NCBI GenBank assembly: GCA_033060915.1
Contig: CM065379.1
Span: forward strand, 36,831,318 to 36,895,317
DNA: 64,000 nucleotides
Direction: 5' to 3'
From: Euryodendron excelsum
Lineage: Eukaryota > Streptophyta > Magnoliopsida > Ericales > Pentaphylacaceae
Shown: positions 10,845 through 22,661 of the stretch, piece after piece
Numbering within the stretch: the stretch's first letter is position 1
Layout of the letters: each line of letters begins with the position of its first letter
Notes under the pieces: model-generated
Database searches by the model: none
What the model was told of the DNA's origin: nothing
The model's input: the letters and a program-made list of their open reading frames with translations, nothing else
Program-made: the position numbers and the translations under genes

Positions 10845-10863
10845 TGGCGACTCCACTGGGGAC
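10845..10863 (+). promoter_or_regulatory. E1: primer binding site, tRNA-Arg(ACG) type
   Basis: TGGCGACTCCACTGGGGAC, two bases after the LTR end. The first 18 bases are the complement of the 3' end of plant tRNA-Arg(ACG) plus CCA, as I recall that tRNA. A tRNA-Arg primer is typical of Ogre elements. Confidence 0.85.
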
Positions 10864-12337
10864 ACTTAGAGGGTTAGGCCGTTAGTCATGTCTTTTACCC
10901 TTTACCCAGGTAGAGTCTTCAATTAACTTAGTTCAATCCTATTCACTTTAAATTTTCAAAACCAAATTTTCAAAATTGTTTTCAAAAAAAAAAAATACAT
11001 TTATTCATATTATCTTGTATTATGTTTGCCATCCACATACTAACACTTGCATCTTTGTTTTGTAGGTACACATTTTGTTTAAATTTTATTAACTGCTATG
11101 CATGAATGTGATGAACAGGATAAATGGGAGTTGTTGGGCTCTTTCCTCCACTTTCAAAAATCACACACACACTGCATGTGCACTTGCATTTTGCATACTT
11201 GCATTATTACCCTGATATGTCCTTTCTAGTTAGAAAGGGGGAACGATGTATTGGTTGTGGGCAAGATGCTGTGTCAGTTTCTTCGCCTACGACCTTTTGA
11301 TGGTTCCCCCGCTCGGATCACCAACCGATCACTGCTCCACCTCGGGGAGTGGGTCTAGGTTTGATGATCCGGGGACCGAGCCTTTTTAGGACGCATTAAT
11401 CAACCCTCAACCTCAGACTCATATAGACACCATGCATAGCTGAACCTCTGCCGGATTTAAGACACGAGCACCGTTTTCAAAACCACGGAGGAAAGGGCGA
11501 CTGCTCTTACTTTCATTTATACCTATCTATTCCTACTGTTATACTGACTGTATTCATACTGTTATAATGCCTGTTTAACTGCTCATACATGCACGTTTGC
11601 CTTGTTAGTGTATTCTCATTCTTTATACTCTTTGCATACCATGCATTCAATATTCCATGTCAAGACAAGAGTTCCAAGTAACTCAAGTCACTACATTCTC
11701 ATGCATATGATCAACTTATTAAGAGTGACACTAAGGTCACTCTCCCTTGCATTAAGCCTACCTAAACCCTAAGGGTTCCTTCGTAACCCTAAGGACTCAT
11801 GGCATGTACCTCAATTCATTTTATAAGAGAGGCCCCAATCCCTCTATGCTCACAGAGATAGGGTTGCCAAGAAAACAAGGGGCAATCAATCAATAAGGTC
11901 CCTCAGCGACCTCCTCGACATCAAATCCAAAGAAGGCGAATCTGAAGACTCAATAGTAGTTTAGGATTTCTTGTTATAAAAGTAGATAGGTGGAAGTTCA
12001 AAGGAAAATGTTCCCCCTCCCCCTATTAAAATGTATTTCATTTCTTTTGTATCTTAAACCCAAAATTTAATGTACTTCTTTACTTTTATGAATGAATGCA
12101 TGGATGGCTGAAGGTTCCTACTTGACGGTAAAGTTTCTGCATACAAGGGCAAATCCCCTATCTCCAAGCGTGGGCCAATACATCATGATTAGTTTCCCTC
12201 CTAAAGAGGGACACCCTAGGACATGCATTGCATAAAGCTCTCTAAAAACCAGAAACTGACTTGCGATTTGTGTTTTTGTCTTCTTCTTTCTCTCTTTTTA
12301 TTTTTCATTTATAGAGGTCAGCCTGCACTGAGTCAAC
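10864..12337 (+). other. E1: untranslated leader between PBS and gag
   Basis: About 1.5 kb without a convincing gene. It contains a palindrome at 11221-11238 (CCTTTCTAGTTAGAAAGG) and nested inverted repeats: GGGGGAAC (11237) with GTTCCCCC (11303), and GCTCGGATCA (11311) with TGATCC (11365) and CCGAGC (11376). It is homologous to E4's leader (about 33600-35010, inverted). Confidence 0.7.
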
Positions 12338-12606
12338 ATTGCTCCCAAAAAGGGGCAACATCCACCTAGGGATCCCATTATCACCCGACTAAGAGCATCA
12401 CTGATGGCAGCTAACCTTGAAGAATCCTCTAAAGTCTCTCGACGGAAGGTCAATGAAATAAGAACTAAGATGGATGAGATGCTCAAACTCATTCAAACTA
12501 TGGTCACGAAGGATGCTACTGCAATCCCGTCATCATCTATGACTTCATCCAAGGACCTTAAACCCACCAATTCAAGGGTCATGCTTTAGTCTGACAATGC
12601 AGGGAG
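12338..12606 (+). pseudogene. E1: gag N-terminus, cut by E4
   Basis: An open frame runs from about 12326 (after a TGA) and reads APKKGQHPPRDPIITRLRAS, then MAANLEESSKVSRRKVNEIR (the ATG at 12404) and a helical segment with KMDEMLKLIQTM. The codon at 12338 is ATT and may be a decayed original ATG. A TAG at 12587-12589 interrupts the frame. It then reads SDNAGR up to the E4 insertion and continues in the same frame at 45620. The N-terminal part of Gag probably assembles the particle; no signal or membrane segments. Confidence 0.75.
12602..12606 (+). repeat. E4 target-site duplication, left copy
   Basis: GGGAG, repeated at 45620-45624. Removing E4 and one copy restores a continuous gag reading frame, which confirms the boundary. 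Confidence 0.95.
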
Positions 12607-15511
12607 TGTCGCGCCCAGATTTTTCGCACTCGAGGAATACTCACACAAGCGGAAAAAATGTTGTACTCTTTCGTTATAACTCACCCTCCTAGAAGAATGA
12701 GTGCGACTAGGTTTGAATTGAAAATAGATTTGAACAAAGGGCTTTTGAAAAAGATTTGGAGTTGCCACCAAACTTGTTTAAGGTGAGTTAGGTCACCTAA
12801 ACACTAAGCATAATTCGAAAACTACACTAAGGGTTTTGGAAAACGATTTTGAAAATATCTCATCAAGAAAGGGTTTTTAGGAAAACAGGTTGTTTGGCAA
12901 CCTTTGGAAAACATTTAACCCTTTTTAGAAAAATAACTCCGTTTTTGGTCTTTGAAATCAGTGATTCTATGTTCGGAGGTTGGTTACATGTAGGGAAGAC
13001 ACACTAAGCCATCACTCTACCCTACCCTTTCGGTACCTACATGTCAATCTACCCTAGATTCACCTACGAGAGTCTTCAACTAACTATTGACCAATCCTAT
13101 CCACTTTGAAAAACAATGTTTGAAAAGAAATGATGCATGAGATGCAAGTGCAAAATAAGAGAGAGTTGGAGAATAGATTTGGAAATAAATTTGAAAAGAA
13201 ATTGATTTGATTTGAAAGAGATTTGAAATTGGATAGATTTGAAAATGAAAAGTTTTGGAAATTGAAAGTAGAGATTTGAAAATAGAAATTTGAAATTGGA
13301 AATTTGAAAATAGATTGGAGATTTGTAAAGATTTTGGAATTTGAAATTTGAAAAATATGGAGCAATTTGAAATTTGAAAGAAGTTGTGACCGCACACATG
13401 AGGGTTGCCTACGTATCCTTTTGGAGGAATCAGGTTAGTCGTAGTTCGGACAAGAGTCCGATTGAAAATAGAAGAGTTGATTGGAAGAAAGAGATTGAAT
13501 TGGAAATTGGATTAGAAAATTGAGAAATTGAACTTTGATTGGAAGATTTGAAAAGACTTGACTTTGGAAGACTCGGTTTTAGGAAACCTAGAAAGACTTG
13601 AGACTTAGAAAAGAATGCTTGGATTTGACTTGGAAGGATTTTAGAAAAGATTTGACTCACAAGTTGGACTTGGAAAGATTAGGAAAGATTGGATTTGAAT
13701 TAGGAAAGGTCCGATTTAGGAAAGTTTCGAATTAGGAAAGTTTCATTTTAGGAAAGGTTTGAAAAAGGAAAGTTTCATTTTAGGAAAGTCTTGAATTAAG
13801 AAAGTTTTAAATTAGGAAAGTTTTCAAATTAGGAAAGTTTTGAGTTAAGAAAGTTTCAATTTAGGAAAGTTTTAAATTAGGAAAGTTTTGAAATTGAAAA
13901 GTTTCGTTTAAAGAAAGGTTTTTGAAATAGGAAAATGTTGAATTTGGGAATGTTTTGAATTAGGAAAAATTTAGTTTAAGAAAGGTTTAGAATTTGGAAA
14001 GTTTAGAATTTCAGAAAGATTTTAAATTAGGAAAGATTTAGAAAAGGTTTGAATTGAGAAAGTTTCAACTTAAGAAGGCTTTGCATTGAGAGAGTTTTGA
14101 GTTTAGAAAACTTTGGATTTAAAAAGATTTGAAGTTTAGGAAAGTTTAGAATTTAGAAAGTTTGGAAGTTTAGAAAGATTTAACTTAAGAAAGTTTTGAA
14201 ATTAAAAAGTTTTGGATTTGAAAAGATTTTGAAATTTAGAAAGTTTTAGAGTTTGAGTTTTAGAAAATTTTGAGATTTAGAAAAGGTTTGAGTTTTAGAA
14301 AGATTTGAAAACTTAGGTTTGAAAAGTTGAGATTTGAAAAAGAGGTAGAATTAGGAAATGGTTGAATTAGGAAAGATGTAGAAATTTAATCTTTAAGGAA
14401 AGATTTGAAAGTTTTAGGAAACTTATGGTTTAAGAAGGTAGGAAATTAGGAGAGATTTGAATTAGGAAAGATGTAGTTTTTGAGTCTAAAAGGGAAGGTT
14501 TGATTTTGTTTCCAAAAACGGAGGATAGGATCTAGTTTCCTAAATGAGAGATTGAATTTGGTTTCCTAAAGGAAAGATTTGATTTGACAAAGATTTGGAA
14601 AGGGAGGTTTTGAAAACCCTAGATTTGGAAGACTATAGTTTTGACGTAGAAAAAGAGGTTTTGGAAATGTGTAGAGTTTGGATGTGAAAACAAGAGTTTT
14701 TAGAAACCTAGGTTTTAAGGCAAGTTTGAAAAACGTGTTTTTGAAAAGAAAATTTGGGTTTCCTAACCGTGAGTTCTAGTGCTTGACTTGGACTCTAAGG
14801 AAGAGTTTTTGGAAAGTGTGTTTTTGGAAACAAGTTTTTGGAAGGAGAATTTTTTAGAAAGGTTTTTGGTAGAAGATTGTTGAAGAGAGTTTTTGAAAAG
14901 ATTTTTAGGGAGCGTTTTTAGAAAGTGGATTTTGGGGAGAGTATTTTGGAAAGGAGTTGAAAAAGGGGGTTTTGAAAAATAGATTTTTGGAGGGAGTTTT
15001 TGAAAACAACTTTGGAAAGGAGAGTTTTAGGAAAGTATGTTGGAAAAGAGATTTTTAGGAAAAGAGATTTTTAAAAATAGAGTCTTTAGAAGGTACCAAA
15101 AATGTCTCACTTTCCTAAAGCGATTCTAACCATAAAAAGGCTAGAACCACTTTAGGAAAGTGGTTTTGAAAATAAACAAAAGTTTTGAAAATATGGACCA
15201 TGAAAGTCACTTTAAATGTAACACTTTCCTAAAGCAATCCTAGCCATAGAAAAGCTAGAATCACCCTAGGGTTGTGATTTTGAAAACATGTTTTGAAAAA
15301 GAGGATTTTGATGCAATCTTGAAAACAAGTTTAATGCAAATTTTGAAAACGGGTTTGAAAACGGTTTTTGGAATATGCAAGATAATGACATGCACAATGC
15401 AAGTTTGGGGTCGTGAACATACAAGGTTAAGGCTTCACCACATAATCAAGGGGGCCGAACCCACGTGGTCTCTGGTTAACCTAAAGGAAAGCCCCCGACA
15501 CGGTGACCCTC
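12607..15511 (-). mobile_element. E4: 3' LTR, segment A (LTR 3' part)
   Basis: Runs from the LTR end through the G-poor tract (here complement, about 13600-15080) to the conserved CGGTGACCCTC, where S1 is inserted. It continues at 20636. Without S1 and its TSD copy the LTR is about 4.89 kb. Confidence 0.9.
15507..15511 (+). repeat. S1 target-site duplication, left copy
   Basis: CCCTC, repeated at 20631-20635. The intact sequence in other LTRs has a single CCCTCCGATAG-type site. Confidence 0.93.
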
Positions 15512-15714
15512 TGTAAGCACCCCATTTTTGACCGCTCGGCAGTCTACACTCAGTCCAGACTTGTTTTCAAGTCACTGTGGGCGTATTCTAATCGAAATCA
15601 ACTTTCTAAATCCAAATCCCGTGTATCCATCGCTTCGCGGGCCCGTCAGGCCCAAGTAGAGGCAAAATGACCAAAATACTCTTAGGGGCATTGTCCTTTC
15701 CTTTCCAACTCCAA

Positions 15715-16170
15715 TCCCTCTCTCGAGACAGTTGATTCCTCGAAACGGTAAATCTATTCCAAATTAGGCATGTCTTTTCAAAGACGGTAAGACCGCTTTC
15801 CAATCCCTCTCTCGGGATAGTTTATTCCTCGAGACGGTTCCAAATCAGGCACGTCTTTTCGAAGACGGTAAGACCCCTTTCCAATCCCACTCTCGAGATA
15901 GTTTATTCCTTGAGACGATTCCAATCCAGGCACGTCTTTTTGAAGACGGTAAGACCCCTTTCCAATCCCTCTCTCAGGACAGTTTATTCCTCGAAACGGT
16001 TCCAAATCAGGGACGTCTTTTCGAAGACGATAAAACCCCTTTCCAATCCCTCTCTCGGGACAGTTTATTCCTCGAGATGGTTCCAAATTTGGCACGTCTT
16101 TTCAAAGGCAGTAAGACCCCTTTCCAATCCCTCTCTCGAGACAGTTTATTCCTCGAGACGGTCCAAGTAG
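15715..16170 (+). repeat. 81-bp minisatellite, about 6 units (S1)
   Basis: TTTATTCCTCGAGACGG recurs every 81 bp (near 15821, 15902, 15983, 16064, 16145) with CTTTTCGAAGACGGTAAGAC between. Because 81 is a multiple of 3, spurious repetitive reading frames run through it. Confidence 0.9.
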
Positions 16171-17165
16171 CGAAAATACTCATAAATATCACAACCGTTA
16201 GAGTAGCGGAAATACTCACAAATAGGTTGATATAGGGAATTGCCAACAAGCCCCTGTGTCACGAAGACTGCCGTCAGAGTGGCGGAAACACTCAAAACCC
16301 AGGTCAAAACCGGTGTTTGTTAGCCCACTTTGGTGAAAAATGACCAAACTACCCCTTGGACCTTTTCCGAGACTTTTTGGTCAAGATGACCATTTTGCTC
16401 CTAGGCATCCGAATACCTTGGGAACCACACCGGCTCTGGGTATCAAACCGATAACTCTCTGAGATTACTTCTTATAGTATTCTCAACCTTCCTTTACCTT
16501 TCCGGATCATTCCGAGTCACTTCCGGCCAACTCGGTACAAAACGACCGTTTTGCCCCTAGTGGGCCGGTCTCTTTTTTTTTTTACCACACCGGCTCTGGG
16601 TATCAAATCGGTAACCCTCTGAGATTACTTTTTATAGTATTCTCAACCTTCCTTTACCTTTTTGAATCATTCCGAGTCAGTTCCAGCCAATTCGATACAA
16701 AATGACCGTTTTGCCCCTGGTGGGCCGGTCCCCTTTTCCGACCACGCTAGCTCTGGGAATCAAACCGGCAACCTCTGGGGACATTCTGAATAATGTTTCC
16801 AGATCCCAAGTCTTCTTCCGAGACAGTCCGAGTCTGTCGCGGCAGTTTTTCGGTCTGATTGACCGTTTTGCCCCTAAAGATCCGGTCAACCTTTTCGACC
16901 CATCTTATCCTCATTTCTCAAGTCAAATACCTCCATGACACTATTTTAAGTGTTCCTGCTCTTTTTCGGCCTTCTGGGTCATTCCCGGCTCCTTCAAATC
17001 ATTCCTGAACTTTTTGGAGTCACTCCTAGTGAAGCCAGGCTAAAAATTGCATGGTAGTCACTAGTACAGGCGCCCAAATCTAGTCAAAGATACGTTGCTT
17101 GCTGACTTATAAATTTTCCTAACTGGCTGGTGTCACTGAAACAGGTGCCAGGTTTGTCCAACCTC

Positions 17166-17173
17166 TATAAATA
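17166..17173 (+). promoter_or_regulatory. LTR TATA box (S1)
   Basis: TATAAATA followed by TAGAGCC. Telo-box-like AAACCCTAGC motifs lie about 100-140 bp downstream (17260-17310). Confidence 0.7.
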
Positions 17174-20100
17174 TAGAGCCTCCTCCAACATGAAAAGGGT
17201 TCGTCAACTCAGTCTAAAAATCATATAATTCGATATACAGAGCTCGAGCACTTCCAAAACCCTAGCTTTCCTTAGGTTTTCCAAACCCTAGCCACCATAC
17301 ACAAACCCTAGCCTCACATACACTCCTATACATCCCCATACACTCATACACTAACCTTCAACCCTCCTTCAAAGACTTGAAGAGTTGCAATCTGAAGTTT
17401 GAAGCTTGAAGGCGGCTCTTGAAGATTGAAGACGAAGATCAAGATGAAGACCGAAGACCGAAGAAAGCAAGGCGCGCAAAATAAACAAGATACAAGGTAG
17501 GTTCTCCATTTAAATTTTCACACTTCCACCCTCTCTCTTCTCTCTCCTAACCCACTTGGGTTTTCTCTATTTTAATCCCCCATCTCTTTCCCCCCATTTC
17601 TTTGCATGCTTGAAACAAAGGGATTCCCGGTCCATGTGTAGGATTGGGCTATTGGAGAGTCACCATGTCGGGGGCTTTCTTCTAGTCTAACCAGAGACCA
17701 CGTGGGTTTGGCCCCCTTGATTATGTGGTGAAGCCTTAACCTTGTATGTTCACAACCCCAAAATTGCATTGTGCATATCATGATCTTACATCTTCCAAAA
17801 ATTTGTTTTCAAACTCGTTTTCGAACTTGTTTTCAAAATTGCATCAAAATCTCTTTTTCAAAACGTGTTTTCAAAATCACAATACTAGAGAGATTCTAGC
17901 ATTTCCATGGCTAGGGTTGCTTTAGGAAAGTGTTACATTCAAAGCGACCCACATGGTCCATATTTTCAACTCCTTATTTTTTTCAAAAACCACTTTCCTA
18001 AAGTGGTTCTAGCCTTCCTATGGCTAGAATTGCTTTAGGAAAGTGAGACGTTTTTTCTACTTTCCAAGAAGCTTTCTTTCCAAAAATCTCTTCCTAAAAA
18101 TGTCTTTTTCAATATACTTTCCTAAAACTCTCCTCTCCAAAGTTGTTTTCAAAAACTCCATCCAAAATCTATTTTTCAAAACTTCCTTTTTCAACTCCTT
18201 TCCAAAACGCTCTTTTCAAAATCCACTTTCTAAAAACGTTCCCCGAAAATCTTTCCAAAAACTCTCTTTACAAAATCTTTCCTCTAGAAACTCCTTTCTA
18301 GGATTTCTTTCCAAAACTTTCGTTTCGAAAAACACACTTCTCCAAAACTCCTTCTCTTTAAAATCTTTTTCCAAAAACTCTATCTTCAAATTCACTTTCC
18401 AATAACTCCTCCCTAGGATTCCCTTCTAGAAAACCTTCGTTTCTAAAAACGCACTTTCCAAAAATCCTCTTTCTTTAGAGCCCAAATCAAACCCTAGAAC
18501 TCACAATTAGGAAACCCTAATTTTCTTTCCAAAAACATGATTTTCAAACTTTGCCCCAAACCTAGGTTTCCAAAACCTCTTGTTTTCTACATCAAAACCA
18601 TACATATTTCCAAAGCCTCTTTTCTACATCGAAACCATAATTTTTCAAATCTAGGGTTTCTAGAATCTCCCTTTCCAAATCCTTGCCAAATCTTATCTTC
18701 CCTTTAGGAAACCAAATCAAATCTTCCCGTTTAGGAAACCAAATCCAATTCTCCATTTTTGGAAACAAAATCCAACCTTTTCTTTTAGAAACCAAATCCA
18801 ATCCCTTCCTATTCTAACTTTTTCCTAATTCAAATCCTTCATAAACTTACACTTTCCTAAATCTTAAGTTTCCAAAACTTGAACATAAAAATCTTTCCTA
18901 AATTTTAAAACTTAATTTTCAAATCTTTCCTAATTCAACCCTTTCCTAATTCTACCCTCTTTTCAAATCTTAACTTCTCAAACCTAAGTTTCAAACCTTT
19001 CCTAAATTCAAACTATTCCTAATTTCAAGACTTTCTAAAATTCAAACCCTAAAACTTTCTAAATTTCAAATCTTTCTAAAATTCTAAGCTTCCTAAATTC
19101 AAAACTTTCTTAAGTTAAATCTTTCTAAACCCAAACCTTTCTAAATTCTAAACTTTCCTAAAACTTCAACTCTTTCCAATTTCAAAACTTCCTTGTTCTC
19201 AAAGCTTTCTTATTTTCAAAACTTCCTTGTTTTCTAAACTTTCCCACTTTCAAAACTTCCCTTTTTCGAAACATTCCAAAATTCAAAACTTTCTTAACTT
19301 GAAACTTTCTAAATTCTAAGCCTTTCTTAAACTAAACTTTTCTTAATTCAAAACATTTTTAAATTCAATACTTTCCAAATTCAAAACTTTCCTAAGTTGA
19401 AACTTTCTTAAATTCCAAACTTTCCTATTCGAAAACTTTCCAAAAATAAACTTTTCAAAAGTGAAACTTTAGTAATTCAAAACTTTCCTAAATCGGACCT
19501 TTCCTAATTCAAACATTTCCTAAATCTAATATTTCCTAATCTCCTAAACCTTCCAAGTCAAGTCAAATCTTTCTCAAGTCTCTTCTCTTTCCTAAGTCTA
19601 GGTTTCCTAAACCTCCATGTTTCCAAAATAAGTCTAAATCTCTCTTCCAAGTTCAATCTTTTCAATTCCAAAATTCCAAATTCTAATTTTCAATCCTCTA
19701 TTCAAATTTCAATCTCTCAATCTTCCAATTCAATCTCCTTCTTCAAATCAACTCTTCTATTTTCAATCAGACTCCGGTCTGAACTACGACTGACCTGATT
19801 CCTCCAAATGGATACGTAGGCAACCCTCATGGGTGCGGTTACAACTTCTTTCAAATTTCAAATTTCTCCATACTTTCCAAATCTCCAATTCTACAATCTT
19901 CTTCAAGTTTCTAATTCTATGTTCTATTTTCAATTTTCAAATCCAAAAATCTATTTTCAAATCTTTATTTCCAATTTCTAAAACTTTCCAATTTCAATTC
20001 CATCTCTTCAAATCTATTTTCAAATGGAATCAACTCTTTTCAAATCTCTTTCCAAAATCTATTTTCCAATTCTCTTGTCTTGCACTTGCATATCATACTT

Positions 20101-20635
20101 CATGTTAGTTTCTTTTTAGACATTCTTTTTCAAAGTGAATAGGGTTGAACATTAGTTAGTTGAAGACTCTCATAGGTGAATCTAGGGTAGATTGACATGT
20201 AGGTACCGAAAGGGCGGGGTAAGGTGATGGCTTAGTGCGTCTTCCCTACACGTAACCAACCTCTGAATCTAGATCATTGTTTTCATAGACCAAAAAGGAG
20301 TTATTTTTCAAAAAGGGCTAAATGTTTTCCAAAGGTTGCCAAGCAACCTGCTTTTCCTAAAAAACCCTCTCTTGAGGATGTTTTCCAAAATCGTTTTTTA
20401 AAAACCCTAAGTGTAGTCTTCGGATTATTTTTAGTTTTTAGGTTACCTAACTCACCTTAATCAAGTTAGGTGGCGACTCTAATCTTTTTCAAAAGCCTTT
20501 TATTCAAATCAATTTTCAATTCAAACCTAGTCGCACTCATTCTTCTAGGAGGGTAAGTTCTAATGAGAGACTATAGCATTTTTTCCGCTTGTGTGAGTAT
20601 TCCTCAGGTGCGAAAAATCTGGACGCGACACCCTC

Positions 20636-22623
20636 CGATAGTCTAATCCTACACATGGACCGGGAGTCCCCTTGTTTCAAGCATGCAAAGAAAGGGGAGG
20701 AAAGAGATGGAGGATTAAAATAGAGGAAACCCAAGTGGGTTAGCAGAGAGAAGAGAGAAGGGGAGTGCAGAAATTTAAAGAGAAAGCCTATCGTATGTCT
20801 TGTTTATTTTGTGTGCCTTGCTTGTCTTCGGTCTTCGGTCTTCGTCTTGATCTTGGTCTTCAATCTTCAAGAGTTGTCTTCAAACTTTAGATTGCAGCTC
20901 TTCAAGTCTTCAAAGGAGGATTGAAGGCTTAGTGTATGAGTGTATAGGGGTGTGTATGAGTGTATGTAAGGCTAGAGTTTGTGTATGGTGGTTAGGGTTT
21001 GGAAAACCTAAAAAACTAGGGTTTAGGGAGTGCACAAGCTCTATATATCGAATTATATGATTTTTAGAGCGAGTTTGCGGACCTCTTTCACGTTGGAGGA
21101 GGCTCTGTATTTATAAATAGAGGAATGCACTAGCGCCTGTTGCAGTGGCACCGGGCCAAACTTTACACTGGCGCCACTAGGAATGGCGCCAACCATTTAG
21201 GAAATGTTTAAGGTCGGCAAACAACGTATCTTTGACTAGAATTGGGCGCCTGTACTAGTGACTACCATGCAATTTTTAGCCTGGCTTCACTAGGAGTGAC
21301 TCCGGAAAGTCCAAGAATGATTTGAAGAGGCCGGGAATGACCCGGAAGGCCAGAAAAGAGCAGGAACACTTAGAATAGTGTCCCAGAGGTATTTGACTTG
21401 AAAAATGAGGATAGGATGTGACAAAAGGGTTGACCGGGCCTTTAGGGGCAAAACGGTCAATCGGATCGGGAAGTAGCCGGGAAAAACTCGGACTCTCCTG
21501 GAAGAAGACTTGGGATTTGGAAACATTATTTAGAATGTTCCCAAAGGTTACCGGTTTGATACCCAGAGCTGGTGTGGTCAGAAAAGGCGATCGGCCCTCC
21601 AGGGGCAAAACGGTCATTTCGCACCGGGTTTACCGGAACTGACTCGGAATGATCCAAAAAACTAAAGAAAGGTTGAGGGTACTATAAAAAGCATTCTCAG
21701 GAGGTTACTGGTTTGATACCTAGAGCCGGTGTGGTCAGAAAAGGAGACCGGCCCACCAAGGGCAAAACGGTCATTTTGTACTGGTTGGCCGAAATTGACT
21801 CGAAATGATCCAGAAAGGTAGAGAAAAGTTGAGAGTACTATAAAAAGCATTCTCAAAAGGTTACTGGTTTGACCTGGGTTTTGAGTATTTTCGCCACTCT
21901 GACGGCAGTCGTCGTGGCACAGGGGTTTGTTGACAATTCCCTATGTCGACCTGTTTACGAGTATTTTCGCTACTCGGACGGTTGTGATGTTTGCAAGTAT
22001 TTCTACTACTTAGACTGTCTCGAGGAATAAACTATCTCGAGAGAGGGGTTGGAAAGGGGTCTTATCATCTCTGAAAAGACGTGCCTGATTCGGGACCGTC
22101 TCGAGGAATAAACTATCTCGAGGGAGGGATTAGAAAGGGGACTTACCATCTTCGAAAAGACGTGCCTGATTTGGGACCGTCTCGAGGAATAAACTGGCTC
22201 GAGAGAGGAATTGGAAAGGGGACTTACCGTCTTCGGAAAGACGCGCCTGATTTGGAACCGTCTCGAGGAATAAACTGTCTCGAGAGAGGGATTGGAAAGG
22301 GGACTTACCGTCTTCAGAAAGACACGCCTGATTTAGAACCATCTCGAGAAATAAACTGTCTCGAGAGAGGGATTGGAAAGGGGACTTACTGTCTTCGAAA
22401 GACGCACCTGATTTGGAACCGTCTCGAGGAATAAACTGTCAAGAGAGAGGGATCGGAGTTGTGGTCATTGTGCCTCTATTTGGGCCTGATGGGCCCGCAA
22501 AGCGATGGATAGACGAGATTTGGATTTAGAAAGCTGGTTTCGATTGAAATACGTCCATATTGATTTGAGTACAAGTCTGGACGGAGTGTAGACTGCCGAG
22601 CGGTCAAAAATAGGGTGCTTACA
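20636..22623 (-). mobile_element. E4: 3' LTR, segment B (U3 and promoter part)
   Basis: Continues from 15511 after S1, with TATAAATA on the minus strand at 21116-21109, GGCGCC motifs near 21150-21190, 158-bp units near 21540-21870, and about six 81-bp units at 22020-22450. It ends in the complement of TGTAAGCACCCT at 22623. Confidence 0.92.
22020..22450 (-). repeat. 81-bp minisatellite, about 6 units (E4 3' LTR)
   Basis: CTCGAGGAATAAACTGTCTC recurs at about 22106, 22187, 22268, 22349 and 22430 with hairpin-like CGTCTTCGGAAAGACG between. Confidence 0.88.
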
Positions 22624-22643
22624 GCTGCCCCTCTTTTTCTGTC
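22624..22643 (-). promoter_or_regulatory. Polypurine tract left of E4's antisense gene, with adjacent hairpin
   Basis: The complement reads GACAGAAAAAGAGGGGCAGC directly before the LTR start. Overlapping it on the internal side is a perfect 9-bp stem, CTGTCTTTG/CAAAGACAG with a 5-base loop (22639-22661). E1 has the same arrangement (52595-52624) with one mismatch. Confidence 0.85.
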
Positions 22644-22661
22644 TTTGCTTGTCAAAGACAG

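Larger units (their letters stand above)
8749..12314 (+). other. E1: candidate leader intron of the genomic RNA
   Basis: A donor-like GTAGGC at 8749 follows a GAAGAC-rich segment. Other copies have a stronger form, ACAAG followed by GTAGGT (S1 17497, E0 58048, E2 62839). The 3' end is a long pyrimidine tract ending CATTTATAG at 12314, 24 bp before the gag region. The enclosed sequence is U-rich and almost lacks G for long stretches. Splicing here would give a subgenomic gag mRNA without the PBS. Inferred from motifs only. Confidence 0.4.
15512..20630 (+). mobile_element. S1: solo LTR nested in E4's 3' LTR
   Basis: A complete 5119-bp LTR, TGTAAGCACCCC to GGACGCGACA, opposite in orientation to its host LTR and flanked by CCCTC. 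No internal sequence, PBS or polypurine tract is attached. Solo LTRs arise by recombination between the two LTRs of an element. Modules: 81-bp array at 15715-16170, 158-bp units at 16430-16760, TATA box at 17166, donor-like site at 17497, G-poor tract at 17800-19560, PBS-like copy at 20471. Confidence 0.95.

Noticed and set aside
12298..12492. Minus-strand open frame over the gag start
   Set aside because: Shadow of the gag N-terminal frame; no domain and no support from the second element.
18043..18405. Phe/Ser/Lys-rich or Asn/Ile-rich open frames in A/T-rich tracts (also near 13080-13400, 35511-35860, 39493-39835, 58606-59024)
   Set aside because: Low-complexity translation of the G-poor tract and its complement; overlapping frames are open on the same strand and no domain is recognisable.
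21276..21617. Recurrent 78- and 113-residue frames across the 158-bp units (also near 28007, 44018, 6364)
   Set aside because: They lie antisense or sense within U3, differ in length by mutation only, and have no family resemblance; conservation is that of the LTR itself.
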